From Homarus americanus (taxonomy: Eukaryota > Arthropoda > Malacostraca > Decapoda > Nephropidae), in contig NW_024726322.1 in NCBI RefSeq assembly GCF_018991925.1, positions 1-64,000 on the forward strand: a stretch of DNA of 64,000 nt, given 5' to 3'. Position numbers and translations under genes: made by a program. Numbering within the stretch: the stretch's first letter is position 1; every line of letters starts with the position of its first letter. Positions 1 through 14,627 of the stretch are shown here, one piece after another. Under the pieces are notes generated by a model that made no database searches, was not told the DNA's origin, and was given only the letters and a program-made list of their open reading frames with translations.

Positions 1-3000
1 TCAGTGTGCTTCGTTCGGTGCATGTTGCTCCTGGTAAGCCTGCGCCTCCCAGGTACACCACCACACTCACAGGTACACCTCTGACACTCCAGGTACACCT
101 CTGCCACTCCAGGCACCCCTGACACTCCAGGTACACCTCGACACTCCCAGGTACCACCTCAGTGCACACTGCTGAGGTACACCTCACACTCCCAGGTACA
201 CCTCAGACACTCCCAGGTACACCTCAGACACTCCCAGGTGCACCTCTGAGCACTCCAGGCACACCTCTAACATTCCCAGGTACACCTCAGACACTCTAGG
301 TACACCTTCGACACTCCCAGGTACACCTCTGGCACCCATGACACCACTGCACCCCCAGGTACACCTCAGACACTCCCAGTACACCTCTGGCACTCCTGGG
401 TACCTCAGACACTCCTAGGTAACCTCTGACACTCCTGGTACACCTGACACTCCCAGGTACACCTCTGACCTCCCAGATACTCCTCTGACACTCCCTGGCA
501 CACACCTGACTGCTCCAGGTACACCTCAGCTTACTCCCAGGTACACCTCAGACACTCCCGTACACCTCTTACTCCCAAGTACACCAGCACTCCCAGGTAC
601 CTCTGGCACTCCCAGGTACCTCTGACTGCTCCCAGGTACACCACAGCTGCTCCCAGGTACACCTCCCAGCACTCCCAGGTACCTCCTCCTGACACTCACT
701 GGTTCACCTCTGACACTCCCAGGTACACTCTGATGCTCCCAGGTACCTCCTGACCCTCCCAGGCCTCCTCTGATGCTCTGAGTACTCCTCTGACACTCCC
801 AGGTACACCTCTGACACTCCCATACCCTCTGACACTCCCAGGTACACCTGACCTGCTCAGGGGTACCTCAGACACTCCCAGGACACCTCTGACCTCCCAG
901 GTACACCTCAGACGCTCCCAGGTACACCCTTGACACTCCCAGGTGCCACCTCCGACACTCCAGGTGCACCTCAGACACTCCCAGGTGCAACTCTGACACT
1001 GCCAGGTACCTCTGACACTCCAGCTACCTCTGACACTCCGGGTACACCTCCGAACTCCCCAGTGCACCCCTGACACTCCCAGTTACAACCCTGACACTCC
1101 CAGGTGCACCTCTGACACTCCCAGGAGTAAGCCTCCGACACTCCCCGGTACCTCCGACGCTCCCAGGTACACCCCTGACACTCCCAGTCTTCTCTGATGC
1201 TCCAGGTACTCCTCTGACCTCCCAGGTACTACACATGCTGCCAGGTACACCTCAGACACTGCAGGCCTCACACACTCCCAGGTACACCTCAGACACTCCC
1301 AGGTACATCAGACCTCCCAGGTACTCTGACACTCCCAGGTACACCACCAACACTCCAGGCCTCAGACATTCCCAGGTACACCACCCCAATACTCCCAGGT
1401 ACCTCTGACACTGCCAGGTACCTCGCGTACCTCAACACTCCCACAGGTACCTCTGCACTCAGGTACACCTCCGATGCTCCCAGGTACACCTCTGCACACC
1501 CAGGTGCACCACCCCAACACTCCCACGTACTCTCTGACACTCCTAATTTCAAACACTCCCAGGTACACCACCCAGCACTCCAGGTACACCTGGCATTCCC
1601 AGGTGCACCTCAGACACTCCCAGGTAACCTCTGACACTCCCCAGGTACACCACTGACACTCCCAGGTACACCTCTGGCACTCCCAGGTACACCTCAGACA
1701 CTCCCAGGCACCTCAGAACCTCCCCGAACACACCTCTGACACTTCCAGGTACACCTCTGACACTGCCAGGTACACCTCTGACGCCACAGGTCACCTCCCA
1801 GCTTGCCCAGGTACCCCTCTGATGCTCAGGTACACCTCTGACCCTCCCAGGTACTCTCAGTGCTCTGGGTACTCCTCTGAGCTCCCAGGTACACCTTTGA
1901 CACTCCAGGTGCCCTCAGACACTCCCAGGTCACCTCAGACTCCCAGGTACACCTCCTCGACACTCCAGGCACACCTCCAACATTCCAGGTACACCTCCAG
2001 ACACTCCCAGGTACACCTTCGACACTCCCAGGTACCCTCTGGCCTCCCATGTGCACCACTGACACTCCCAGGTACACCTCCAGACACTCCCACATACACC
2101 TCTGGCACTCCTAGGTACACCTCAGACATCCCTAGGTACACCTCCTGACACTCCCTGGTACACCACTGAGCACTCCCAGGTACACCTCTGACACTCCCAG
2201 ATACTCCTCTGACACTCCCTGGTTACACACCCAAGCACTCCCAGGTACACCTCTGACACTCCAGGTACATCTCCGACCTCCCCATGTGCACACCTCCGAT
2301 ACTCCCAGGTACACCTCAGACACTCCCAGGTGCTCCTCTGACACTCACTGGTACCTCTGGCTTCTCCCAGGTACACCTCTGATACTCCCAGGTACACCTC
2401 TGACCTCGGTGCTCCTCTGATGCTCTGAGTGCACCTCTGACACTCCCAGGTACCTCTGACCTCCCACGTACACTCTGACACTCCCAGGTACACCTCTGAC
2501 ACTCCGGTACACCTCAGACCTCCCAGGTACCTCTGACCTCCCAGGTACACCTCCAGACACTCCCAGGTACCTTGACACTCCCAGGTCACACATCCGACAC
2601 TCCAGGTACCTCAGACACTCCCAGGTACACCTCTGACACTCCCAGGTACACCTCTGACCTCCCAGCTTCACCTCTGACACTCCCAGGTACACCTCCCGTG
2701 CTCCCAGGTACACCCCTGACCTCCCAGTTACAACCTGACACTCCCAGGTACACCTCCCCTCAGGTAAACCTCCGACACTCCCGGTACCCTCCGGCTCCCA
2801 AGTACACCCCTGACACTCCCAGGTATTCTCTGTGCTCCCAGGGGTACTCTCTGACACTCCCAGGTACTACACATTACACTGCCAGGTACACCTCAGGCCT
2901 GCCAGGTACACCTCACACACTCCCAGGTACACCTCAGACACCCCCAGGTGCATCCGAACTCCCAGGTGCCTCTGACACTCCCAGGTACACCACTGACACT

Positions 3001-6000
3001 TCAGGTACACCTCAGACATTCCCAGGTACACCACTGACTCTCCCAGGTACACCTCTGACACTGCCAGGTACACCTCGCTGCCGCAGGTATACCTCTGACA
3101 CTCCCAGGTACACCTCTGCACTCCCAGGTACACCTCCGATACTCCCAGGTCACCTCTGACACCCAGGTACCACAGCACTCCCACATGCTCCTCTGACACT
3201 CCTGGTACACACCAAACACTCCCAGGTACACCACTGACACTCACAGGTACACCTCTGGCATTCCCAGGTACACCTCAGACACTCTCAGGTATACCTCCCA
3301 GCCTCCCAGGTACACCTTGACACTCCCAGGTACACCTCTCTGGCACTCCCAGGTACACCTCAGCCTCCCAGGTACACCTCAGACACTCCCAGATACACCT
3401 CTGACCTTCCAGGTACACCTCTGACACTGCCAGGTACACCTCTGACACCACCAGGTATACCTCTGACACTCCAGGTACACCTCTGATGCTCCCAGTGCAC
3501 CTCTGACCTCCCAGGTACTCCTCTGATGCTCCTGGTACTCCTCTGAGCTCCCAGGTACCTGACACTCCCAGGTACACCTCAGACACTCCCAGTACACCTC
3601 AGACACTCCCAGGTACGTCGCCTCCCAGGTACCCTCTGACACTCCCAGGTACCTCCAGACCTCCCAGGTACACCTCTGCACACCAGGTAACTTCTGTCCT
3701 CCCAGGTACACCTCTGACCTCCCAAGTACACCGCAACCTCCCAGGTACACCGCTGACACTGCCAGTACACCTCAGACGCTGCCAGGTACACCACCACACT
3801 CCCAGGTACCTCAGACACTCCCAGGTACACCTCTGACACCGGCAGGTACCTCCTGACTCTCCCACCTCTGGCCTCCCAGTACACCTCCACTCCTCCAGGT
3901 ACACCTCTGACCTCCCAGGTACACCCCTGCACTCCCAGGTGCTCCTCTGACCTCCTGGTACACACCAAACACTCCCAAGTACCACTGACACTCCCAGGTA
4001 CACCTCTGGCATTCCCAGTACACCTCTGCCACTCCCAGGTACAACTCTGACCTCCCAGGTACACCATGACACTGCCAGGTACACCTCAGACACTGCCAGT
4101 ACACCTCAGACACTCCAGGTACACCTCAGACACTCCCAGGTGCACCTCTGACACTCCCAGGCACCTCTAACATTCCCAGGTACACCTCAGACACTCACAG
4201 GTACCTTCAACCTCCCAGGTACCTCTGACCTCCCATGCCACCACCCCAACCTCCCAGGTACACCTCAGACACTCCCCCTTACACCTCTGGCACTCTAGGT
4301 ACACCTCAGACACTCCTGGTACACCTCTGACACTCCTGGTACACCACTGACCTCCCAGGTACCTCTGACACTCCCAGATACTCCTCTGACACTCCTGGTA
4401 CACACCTGACACTCCCAGGTACCTCCTTGCTCCCAGGTACCTCAGACACTCCCAGGTACACCTCTTACACTCCCTAGTACACCCTGACACTCCCAGGTAC
4501 ACCTCTGGCACTCCCAGGTACCTCCCAGCCTCCCAGGTACACCACCTCACCTCCAGGTACACCTCCTCCAGGTACATCTCCGATACTCCCAGGTACACCT
4601 CCGTGCTCAGGTACACCTCTGACACTCCCAGGTGCACCTCTGATGCTCCCGGTACACCTCTGACCCTCCCAGGTACTCCTCTGATGCTCCGGGTACTCCT
4701 CAGACACTCCCAGGATACCCGTCTGACCTCCCAGGTACACCTCAGACACTCCCAGGTACCCCTCCCAGCTGCTCCCAGGTACACCTCCGGCACTCCAGGT
4801 ACCTCAGCACTCTCCAGGTACACCTCCCAGCGCTGCCGTTACCTCTGACCTCCCAGCTACACCTCTGACACTCCAGGTACACCTCCGATCTGGTACACCC
4901 AGCCTCCCAGTTACAACCTGACACTCCCAGGTACCTCCTGACACTCCCGGTACACCTCCGGCCTCCCGGTACACACTGACCTCCCAGGTACACCTCTGAC
5001 ACTCCCAGGTACCTCCGACACTCCCAGGTACACCTCTGACCTCCCAGGTACCCTTGACACTCCCAGGTACCTCTGGCACTCAGGCACCTCAGACACTCCC
5101 AGGTACCTCAGACACTCCCAGGTACACCTCAGACACTCCCAGGTACACCTCAGACACTCCCGGTACACCTCCAGCACTCCCAGGTACACCATGGCCTCCC
5201 AGGTACACCTCTAGCTCCAGGTACACCTCAGACACTCCCAGGTACACCTCAGGCACTCCCAGGTACACCTCTGACACTCCAGGTACCACCTCTGACACTG
5301 CCAGGTACACCTCTGACACCCCACTTATACCTCTGAGCCTCCCAGGTACACCTCTGACACTCCCAGGTACACCTCCGATACTCCCAGGTACACCTCTGAC
5401 ACACCAGGTACACCACTGACCTCCCACGTGCTCCTCTGACACTCCCTGGTACCTGACACCACTCCCAGGTACACCACTGACCTCCACAGGTACACCTCTG
5501 GCATTCCCAGGTACACCTCAGACACTCTCCAGGTATACCTCTGACACTCCCAGGTACACATTGACACTCCCAGGTACACCTCTGGCTCCGGTACCTCAGA
5601 CACTCCCAGGTACACCTCAGACCTCCCAGGTACACCTCAGACACTCCCAGGTACACCTCTGCCTCCCAGGTGACACCTCTGACACTGCCAGGTACCTCTG
5701 ACACCGCAGGTATCACCTCTGCTACTCCAGGTACCTCTGGCCTCCCAGGTACACCTCCGATACTCCAGGTACACCTCTGGCACATCCAGGTACACCACCT
5801 GACCTCCCAGGTACTCCTCTGACACTCCCAGGTACACATCAAGCCTCCCAGGTACACCACCCCAGCACTCCCAGGTACACCTCTGGCACTCCCAGGTACA
5901 CCTCAGACACTCCCAGGTACACCACCCAACACTCCCAGGTACCATTGACCTCCCAGGTACACCTCTGGCACTCCCAGGTACACCTCAGACACTCCCAGGT

Positions 6001-9000
6001 ACCTCAGACACTCCCAGGTACCAACTCCTGACACTCCCAGGTACACCTCCTGACCTTGCAGGTACCTCTGACACCCCAGGTACACCTCTGACACTCCCAG
6101 GTACACCTCCCAGGCACTCCCAGGTACACCTCCCGTGCCAGGTACACCTCCCAGCACACCCAGGTGCACCTCCCAGGCCACTCCCAGGTACTCCTCTGAT
6201 GCTCCCAGGTACTCTCTGACACTCCCAGGTACCTCTGGCACTCCCAGGTACCTCTGACACTCCCAGGTACACCTCAGACCTCCCAGGTGCACCTCTGACC
6301 TCCTGGTACACCTCTGGCCTCCCAGGTACACCTCTGATACTCCCAGGTACACCTCTGACCTCCCAGGTGCACCTCTAGTGCTCCAGGTACACCTCTGACA
6401 CTCCCAGGTACCTTCAGACCTCCCAGGTACACCTTCGACCTCCAGTACACCTCAACCTCCCATGTACACCACCTGACACCCCAGGTACACCTCAGACACT
6501 CCCACACTACACCTCTGGCACTCCTAGGTACACCTCAGACACTCCTAGGTACATCTGCACTCCCTGGTACACCACCCAACCTCCCAGGTACCTCTGACAC
6601 TCCCAGATACTCTCCTGAGACTCCCTGGTACACACCTGACACTCCCAGGTACACCTCGCCTAATCCCAGGTACACCTCTGACCTCCCAGGTACCTGACCT
6701 CCCAGGTACACCTCTGACACTCCCAGGTACACCTCCCGTGCTCCCAGGTACACCTCCGATCTCCCAGGTACACCTCTGACACTCCCAGGTACTCATCTGA
6801 CACTCACTGGTTACCTCTGACACTCCCAGGTACACCTCTGATGCTCCCAGGTGCACCTCCTGACCCTCCCAGGTACTCCTCTGATGCTCCAGGTACTCCT
6901 CTGATGCTCCCAGGTCGTTGACCTCCCAGGTCACCTCTGACATTCCCAGGTACACCACTGACTCCCAGGTACACCTCAGACACTCCCAGGTACACCTCTG
7001 ACCTCCCAGGTACACCTCAGACACTCCCAGGTACACTCCGACCTCCCAGGTACACCTCGACACTCCCAGGTACCCCAGACACTCCCAGGTACACCTCTGA
7101 CACTGCCAGGCACACCTCTGACACTCCAGCTACCTCCTGACCTCCCAGGTACACCTCCGATACTCCCAGGTACACCCCTGACACTCCCAGTTACAACCCT
7201 GACCTCCCAGGTACACCTCTGACCTCCCAGGTAAACCTCCGACCTCCCGGTGCACCTCCGACGCTCCCAGGTGCACCCTGACACTCCCAGGTGTTCCTCT
7301 GATGCTCCCAGGTACTCCTCTGACACTCCCAGGTACTCACGTGCCTGCCAGGTACACCTCGAACACTGCCAAGGTACACCTCACACTCCCAGGTACCTCA
7401 GACACTCCCAGGTACATTCAGACACTCCCAGTTGCACCTCCTGACACTCCCAGGCACCTCTGACACTCCCAGGTACACCTCGAACACTCACAGGTACCTC
7501 TGACACTCCCAGGTACACCTCTGGCCTCCCAGGCACCTCACTGGCTCCCAGGTACACCTCCAGACACTCCCAGGTACACCACCCCGGCTCTCCCAGGTGC
7601 CACCTCAGACACTCCCATGCACACCTCCTGCACTCCCAGGTACACGTCAGACACTCCCAGGTACACCACTCTGACCTCCCAGGTACACCTCTGACCCTCC
7701 CAGGTACACCTCTGATGCTCAGGGTACTCCTCTGACCTCCCAGGTGCACCTTTGACCTCCCAGGTACATCAGACACTCCCAGGTACCTTCAGACACTCAG
7801 GTGCCTCTGACCTCCCAGGCACACCTCTATGTCCAGGTACACCTCAGACACTCCCACAGGTACACCTTCGACCTCCTGACACTTCCAGGTACACCTCATA
7901 CACTCCTGGTACACCTCAGACACTCCCAGGTTGCACCTCTGACACTCCCAGGTACACCTGACCTCCCAGGCACCTCAGGCACTCCCAGGTACACCCCTGG
8001 CCTCCCAGGTACCTGACCGCCAGGTACACCTCCCCAGCACTCCCAGTTACCTGACACTCCCAGGTACACCTCCCCAGCACTCCAGGTACACCCCTGACAC
8101 TTCCAGGTACACCTCCTGACACTCCTGGTACACCTCGAACCTCCCAGGCACACCACTTGACACTCCAGGTACCTCAGAACTCCCAGGTACACCTCCAGAC
8201 ACTCCCAGGTGCACCTCTGCGCTCCAGGCACCTCTAACATTCAGGTACACCTCGGACACTCACAGGTACACCTTCGACTCCCAGGTACACCTCTGACCTC
8301 CCACTGCATACCTCTGGCACTCCTAGGTACACCTCAGACACTCCTAGGTACACCTCTGGCTTACTCCTGGTACCTGACACTCCCAGGTACACCTCCACAC
8401 CTCCCAGGTACACCTCTGACACTCCCAGCTACACCTCCGACACTCCCAGGTACAACTCTGACACTTCCAGGTACCTCATGCACTCCCTGGTACACCTCCA
8501 GACACTCCCAGGTACACCTCTGACACTCCCAGGTACACCCTGACACTCCCAGTGCACCTCAGACACTCCAGGTACACCTGGCCTCCCAGGTACACCCTGA
8601 CCTCCCAGGTACACCTCAGGCCTCCAGTTACACCTGACACTCCAGGACACCTCCGACACTCCCAGGTACAGCCCTGACACTTCCAGGTACACCTCATACA
8701 CTCCCAGGTACACCTCAGACACTCCCAGGTGCATCTCTGGCCTCCCAGGTGCACCTCTGACACTCCCAGGTTACACCTTTGACACCCAGGTACCTCGAAC
8801 CTCCCATACACCTCTGGCACTCCTAGGTACACCTCAGACACTCCTAGGTACCTCTGACTCTCCTGGTGCACACCTGACACTCAGGTAAACCTCCTTACAC
8901 TCCCAGGTACCTCGAACCTCCCAGGTACACCTCTTACACTCCCAAGTACACCAACACTCCCAGGTACACCTCTGCCTCCCAGGCACCTCCTGGCCTCCCC

Positions 9001-9240
9001 AGGTACACCACTGACACTCCCAGGTACACCTCTGACACTCCCAGGTACATCTCCGATACTCCCAGGTACACCTCCCGATACTCCAGGTACACCTCGACAC
9101 TCCCAGGTACTCCTCTGACACTCACTGGTTTCACCTCACTCCCAGGTACCTCTGATACTCCCAGGTCACACCTCCTGACCCTCCCCAGGTACTCCTCTGA
9201 TGCTCTGAGTGCTCCTCTGACACTCCCAGGCCTTGACAAT
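1..9240 (+). repeat. 21-bp minisatellite, TAC dialect, left block
   Basis: Head-to-tail copies of a 21-bp monomer, CAGGTACACC followed by TCTGACACTCC on the + strand. Common variants are TCAGACACTCC, TCTGGCACTCC, TCCGATACTCC and TCTGACACTGC. Many units have lost one AC from an ACAC run, giving GGTACC or GACCTCCC, so the register slips by 2 bases every few units. The block starts at the window edge, so its true start is not seen. Nothing in it resembles a gene. The strand given is the C-rich strand. Confidence 0.95.
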
Positions 9241-9580
9241 CCCAGGCACCTCCTGACATTCCAGGCACCACCTGCACTCCCAGGCACCCCAGACACCCCA
9301 GGTACACCTCTGACACTCCCAGGCACACCTCAGTCACTCCCAGGTACACCCTTGACCTCCCAGGCACACCGCTGACACTCCCAGGTACACCTCCGATACT
9401 CCCAGGTACACCCCTGCCACTCCCAGTTACAACCCTGACACCTCCAGTACACCTCTGGCACCCAGTAAACCTCCGACTCTCCCGGTACACCTCCGACGCT
9501 CCCAGGCACCTGACACTTGCATTCCTCTGATGCTCCCCAGGTACTCCTCTGACACTTGCACCACACGTACACCACAGGCA
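9241..9580 (+). repeat. Transition zone, TAC to CAC dialect
   Basis: Units with GGTACACC and units with GGCACACC alternate here. To the left GGTAC dominates; to the right, from about 9580, GGCAC dominates for more than 8 kb. The unit length and strand do not change across the zone, so this is a change of variant within one array and not a junction between two families. Confidence 0.7.
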
Positions 9581-10560
9581 CACCCCAGACACTGCCAGGC
9601 ACACCCCACACACCCCACACCCTCAGACACCCCAGGCACACATCAGACACTCCCAGGTGCACCCTCTGACACCCCAGGCACACCCCTGACATTCCCAGGC
9701 ACACCTCAGGACACCACAGGCACACCCCTCTGACACCCCAGGTACACCTCCCTGACACTCCCAGGCACACCACTGGACACCCCAGGCACACCTCAGACAT
9801 TCCCAGGCACACCACTGACTCTCCCAGGCACACCCTCAGATACTCCCCACGCACACCTCTGACACTCCCAGGTACACATCAGACACTCCCAGGCACCTCT
9901 GACACTCCCCAGGCACACCTTGACAATCCCAGGTACACCCCAACACTCCCCAGGTACACCTCCGACACCCCAGGCACACCACAGACACTCCCCAGGCACA
10001 CCCTCTGACACTGCCAGGCACACCCTCTGACACTCCCAGGTACACCCTGACACTCCCAGGTACACCTCCGATACTCCCAGGTACACCCCTGACACCTCCC
10101 AGTTACACCCCTGACACTCCCAGTTACACCCCTGAAACTCCCAGGTACACCTCTGACACCCAGGTACACCTCTGACACCCCTGGATGCACACGTGACACT
10201 CCTCAGGCACACCTCTGCACCCCAGGTACACCTCAGACACCCCAGGCACACCTCAGACACTCCCCAGGTCCACCCCAGACACCCCAGGCACACCTACGAC
10301 ACTCCCAGATTCTCATCTGATGCTCCCAGTACTCCTCTGACACTCCCCAGGCACAACACCCCCACACTCCCAGGCACACCCCTGACACCCCAGGTACACC
10401 TCTGACACTCCCAGACACCTCTGATAACTCCCAGGCATACCCCTGTCACCCTAGGTACACCGCTGACACCCCAGGCACACCGCTGACACAGTACACCAAT
10501 GACACTCCCCAGGTACAAACACACACCCCAAGACACCCCAGACACTCCCCAGATACACCT

Positions 10561-10890
10561 CTGACTCTTCCAGGTACACCGCTGACACTCCCAGGCACAC
10601 CAATGACACTACCAAGTACACCTCCTGACACCCGAGGTACTCCTCTGATGCCCCAGGTACTCCCCTAACAGTCCCAGGTACACCTCTGACACCCCAGGTA
10701 CACCTCTGACACTCCCAGGCACCTCTCTGACACCCCAGACACTCCCAGGTACCCCTCTGACACCCCAGGTACACTCCACACTCCCAGGTACACCCCAGAC
10801 ACTCCCAGGCACACCAATGACACCCCAGGCACACACTGACACTCCCAAGCACACCTCTGACACTCCCAGATACACACCTCTGACTCTTCC
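10561..10890 (+). repeat. Paired marker block, spacing 319 bp
   Basis: The rare monomer CTGACTCTTCC occurs at 10561 and 10880. Each copy is followed by the same run of variant units: ACCGCTGACAC, then ACCAATGACACTACCAAG, then a unit ending GAGGTACTCCTCTGATG. The spacing is about 15 monomers, so a block of about 15 units was duplicated. Confidence 0.8.
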
Positions 10891-13800
10891 AGGTACACCG
10901 CTGACACTCCCCAGGCACACCAATGACACTACCAAGTACACCTCAACACTCCGAGGTACTCCTCTGATGCTCCCAGGTACTCCCCTGACACTCCCAGGTA
11001 CACCTCTGACACCCCAGGTACACGTCTGACACCCCAGGTACCCCTCTGACACCCCAGGTACACTCCAGACACTCCCAGGCACACCCCTGACACACCCAGT
11101 TAAACTCTGTCACCCCAGGCACACCTCTAACACCCCCAGGTACACCGCTGACACCCCAGGCACACCGCTGACACTGCCAGGCACACCTCAGACACTGCCA
11201 GGCACACCCAACACACCCCAGGCACCCTCAGACACTCCCTGGCACACACCAAACACTCCCAGGTACACCACTGACACTCACAGGCACACCCCGGCATTCC
11301 CAGGCACACCCCTGCCACCCCAGGCACAACTCTGACACCTGAGGCACACCGCTGACACTGCCAGGCACACCCCAGACACTGCCAGGACACACCCCACACA
11401 CTCCCAGGTACACCTCAGACACCCCAGCACCTCAGACACTCCCAGGCACCTCTGACACCTCCAAGCACACTCAAAATTCCCCAGGCACATCCCAGACATC
11501 ACAGGCACACCACCGACACTCCCCAGGCACACCAGACACTCCACACACACCTCTGGCACCCCAGGCACACCCCAGACACTTTAGGCACACCTCTGACACT
11601 CCCTGGCACACCACTGACAATCCCAGGTACACCTCTGACACTCCCAGATACTCCTCTGACACCCCTGGCACACACCCTGACACTCCCCAGGCACACCCCA
11701 CACACCCCAGGCACACCAGACACTCCCCAGGCACACCCCTACACTCCTAGGCACACCAATGACACTCCCCAGGCACACCTCTGGCACCCCAGGCACACCT
11801 CTGACACTCCCCAGGCACACCACTGACACCCCAGGCACACCCTGACACCCCAGGTACATCTCCGATAACTCCCAGGTACACCCACAATACCCCAGGTACA
11901 CCTCCACACCCCAGGCACTCCTCTGACACTCACTGGTTCACCTCTGACACTCCCCAGGTACACCTCCTGATACCCCAGGCACACCTTGACCCTCCCAGGT
12001 ACTCCTCTGATGCTCACATACTCCTCAGACACTCCCAGGCACACCTCTGACACCCCAGGTACACCTCAGACACCCAGGCACACCCTCGACACCCAGGTAC
12101 ACCTCCGACACCCCAGGCACACCCCAGACACACCCAGGCACACCTCTGACACTCCCAGGCACACCCCTGACACCCCAGCCACACCTCTGACACCCTGCAC
12201 ACCTCCGACACTCCCACACCCCACCAAGCACCCACCATCCCAGGCACACTGACAACCCCAGGCACACCTCTGACACCCCCAGGCACCACTGACACCCCAG
12301 GCACACCTCCTGACACTCCCAGGCACACCTCGACATCCCAGGCACACCTCCGATACTCCCCAGGCACACCTCAGGCACACCTCTGACACTCCCAGGCACA
12401 CCACTGACACTCCCAGGCACACCCCTGACACCCCAGGCACACCCCACACCCCAGGCACACCTCAGACACTCCAGGCACACCTTGACACTCCCCAGGCACA
12501 CCTCCCTGACACCCCAGGCACACCCCAGACACTCCCAGGCACACCTCTGACACCCAGGCACACCTCCAGACACCCAGCCACACCCTCTGACACTCCCCAG
12601 GCACACCTGATACTCCCCAGGCACACCCCTGACACTCCCAGCACAACCCTGACACCTGTACACCTCTCTGACACCCCAGGTAAACCTCCTCCGACACCCC
12701 AGGCACACCTCCGACGCTCCCAGGCACACCCCTGACACTCCAGGCATTCTCTGACACCCCAGGTACCCCATGACACCCCAGGCACCACACGCACACCGCC
12801 AGGCACACCCCTGCACACACCCCACACACCCCAGGCACACCCCAGACACCCCAGGCACATCAGACACTCCAGGTGCACCTCTGACACACCCCAGGCACAC
12901 CCTCTGACATCCCCAGGCACACCAGACACCACAGGCACACCCTCGACACCCCAGGCACACCTCTGACACCCCAGGCACACCACTGACACCCCACACCTCA
13001 GACATTCCCCAGGCACACCACCACCTCCCAGGCACACCCCAGACACCCCACGTACACCTCTGACACCTCCAGGCACACCACACTCCCAGGCACACCTCTG
13101 ACACTCCCAGGCACACCCCTGACAATCCCAGGCACACCCTTGACACTCCCAGGCACACCTCCGACACTGGCACACCACAGACACTCCCAGGCACACCTCT
13201 GACAATGCCAGGTACACCTCTGACACCAGGCCACCCTGCACTCCAGGCACACCTCCGACACTCCAGGTACACCTCTGACACTCCCAGGCACACCCCTGAC
13301 ACTCCCAGTTACACCCCGACACTCCCAGGCACACCCTCAGACACTCCCCAGGCACACATCAGACACTCCCAGGCACCTCTGACACCCCAGGCACACCTCT
13401 GACATTCCCCAGGCACACACCTCAGACACCCAGGTACACCTCTGACACCCCAGGCACACCCCTGACACCCCAGGCACACCACTGACACCCCAGGCACACC
13501 CCAGACATTCCCAGGCACACACCACTGACCTCCCAGGCACACCCCAGACACTCCACGCACACCTCTGACACACCCCAGGCACACACCTCAGACACCCCAG
13601 GCACACCTGACACTCCCCAGGCACACCCCTGACAATCCCAGGCACACCCTTGACACCCCAGCACCTCCGACACTCCCAGGCACACCACAGACACTCCCAG
13701 GCACCCCTGACAATGCCAGGTACACCTCTGACACTCCCAGGCACACCTCTGGCACTCCCCAGGCACACCTCCGATACTCCCAGGCACACCCCTGACACTC

Positions 13801-14301
13801 CCAGCTACACCCCTGACACTCCAGTGACACACCCTGACACCCCAGGCACACCTCTGACACTCCCCAGGCACACCCCTGACACTCCCTGGCACACGCACAC
13901 CTCAGGCACACCTCTGACACCCCAGGCACACCATTGACACGCCCAGGCACACCTCTGGCACCCCAGGCACCCCCAGACACCCCAGGCACCCCCACACTCC
14001 CCAGGCACACCTCCAGACACTCCCAGGTACACCTCCGACACTCCCAGATACTCATCTGATGCCTCCCAGGCACCTCTGACACCCCAGGTACAACACTTAC
14101 ACTCCCAGGCACACCTCTGACACCCAGGCACACCTCTGACACTCCCAGGTACATCTCTGATACTCCCAGGCATATCCCCTGTCACCCTAGGCACACCGCT
14201 GACACTCACAGGCACACCGCTGACATTGCCAGGCACACCAATGACACTCCAGGCACAACACTTACACCCCAAGTACACCCCAGACACTCGCAGATACACC
14301 T

Positions 14302-14627
14302 CTGACTCTTCCAGGCACACCGCTGACACTCCCAGGCACACCAATCACACTACCAAGCACACCTCTGACGCCCTGAGGCACCCTCTGATGCTCCCCAGGC
14401 ACCCCCAACACCCCAGGCACACCTCTGACACTCCCCAGGCACACCTCTGACACTCCCCAGGCACCCCTGACACCCCACACTCCACACACTCCCCAGGCAC
14501 CTCTGGACACCCAGACACTCCCAGGCACACCCTCAGACACCCCCAGGCACACCAATGACACCCAGGTACACCCCTGACACTCCTGCAAGCACACCAGACA
14601 CTCCCCAGATACACCTCTGACTCTTCC
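14302..14627 (+). repeat. Paired marker block, spacing 315 bp
   Basis: CTGACTCTTCC occurs at 14302 and 14617, followed by the ACCGCTGACAC and ACCAAT units in the same order as at 10561 and 10880. This is the equivalent pair one 3.74-kb period downstream, written in CAC dialect. Confidence 0.78.
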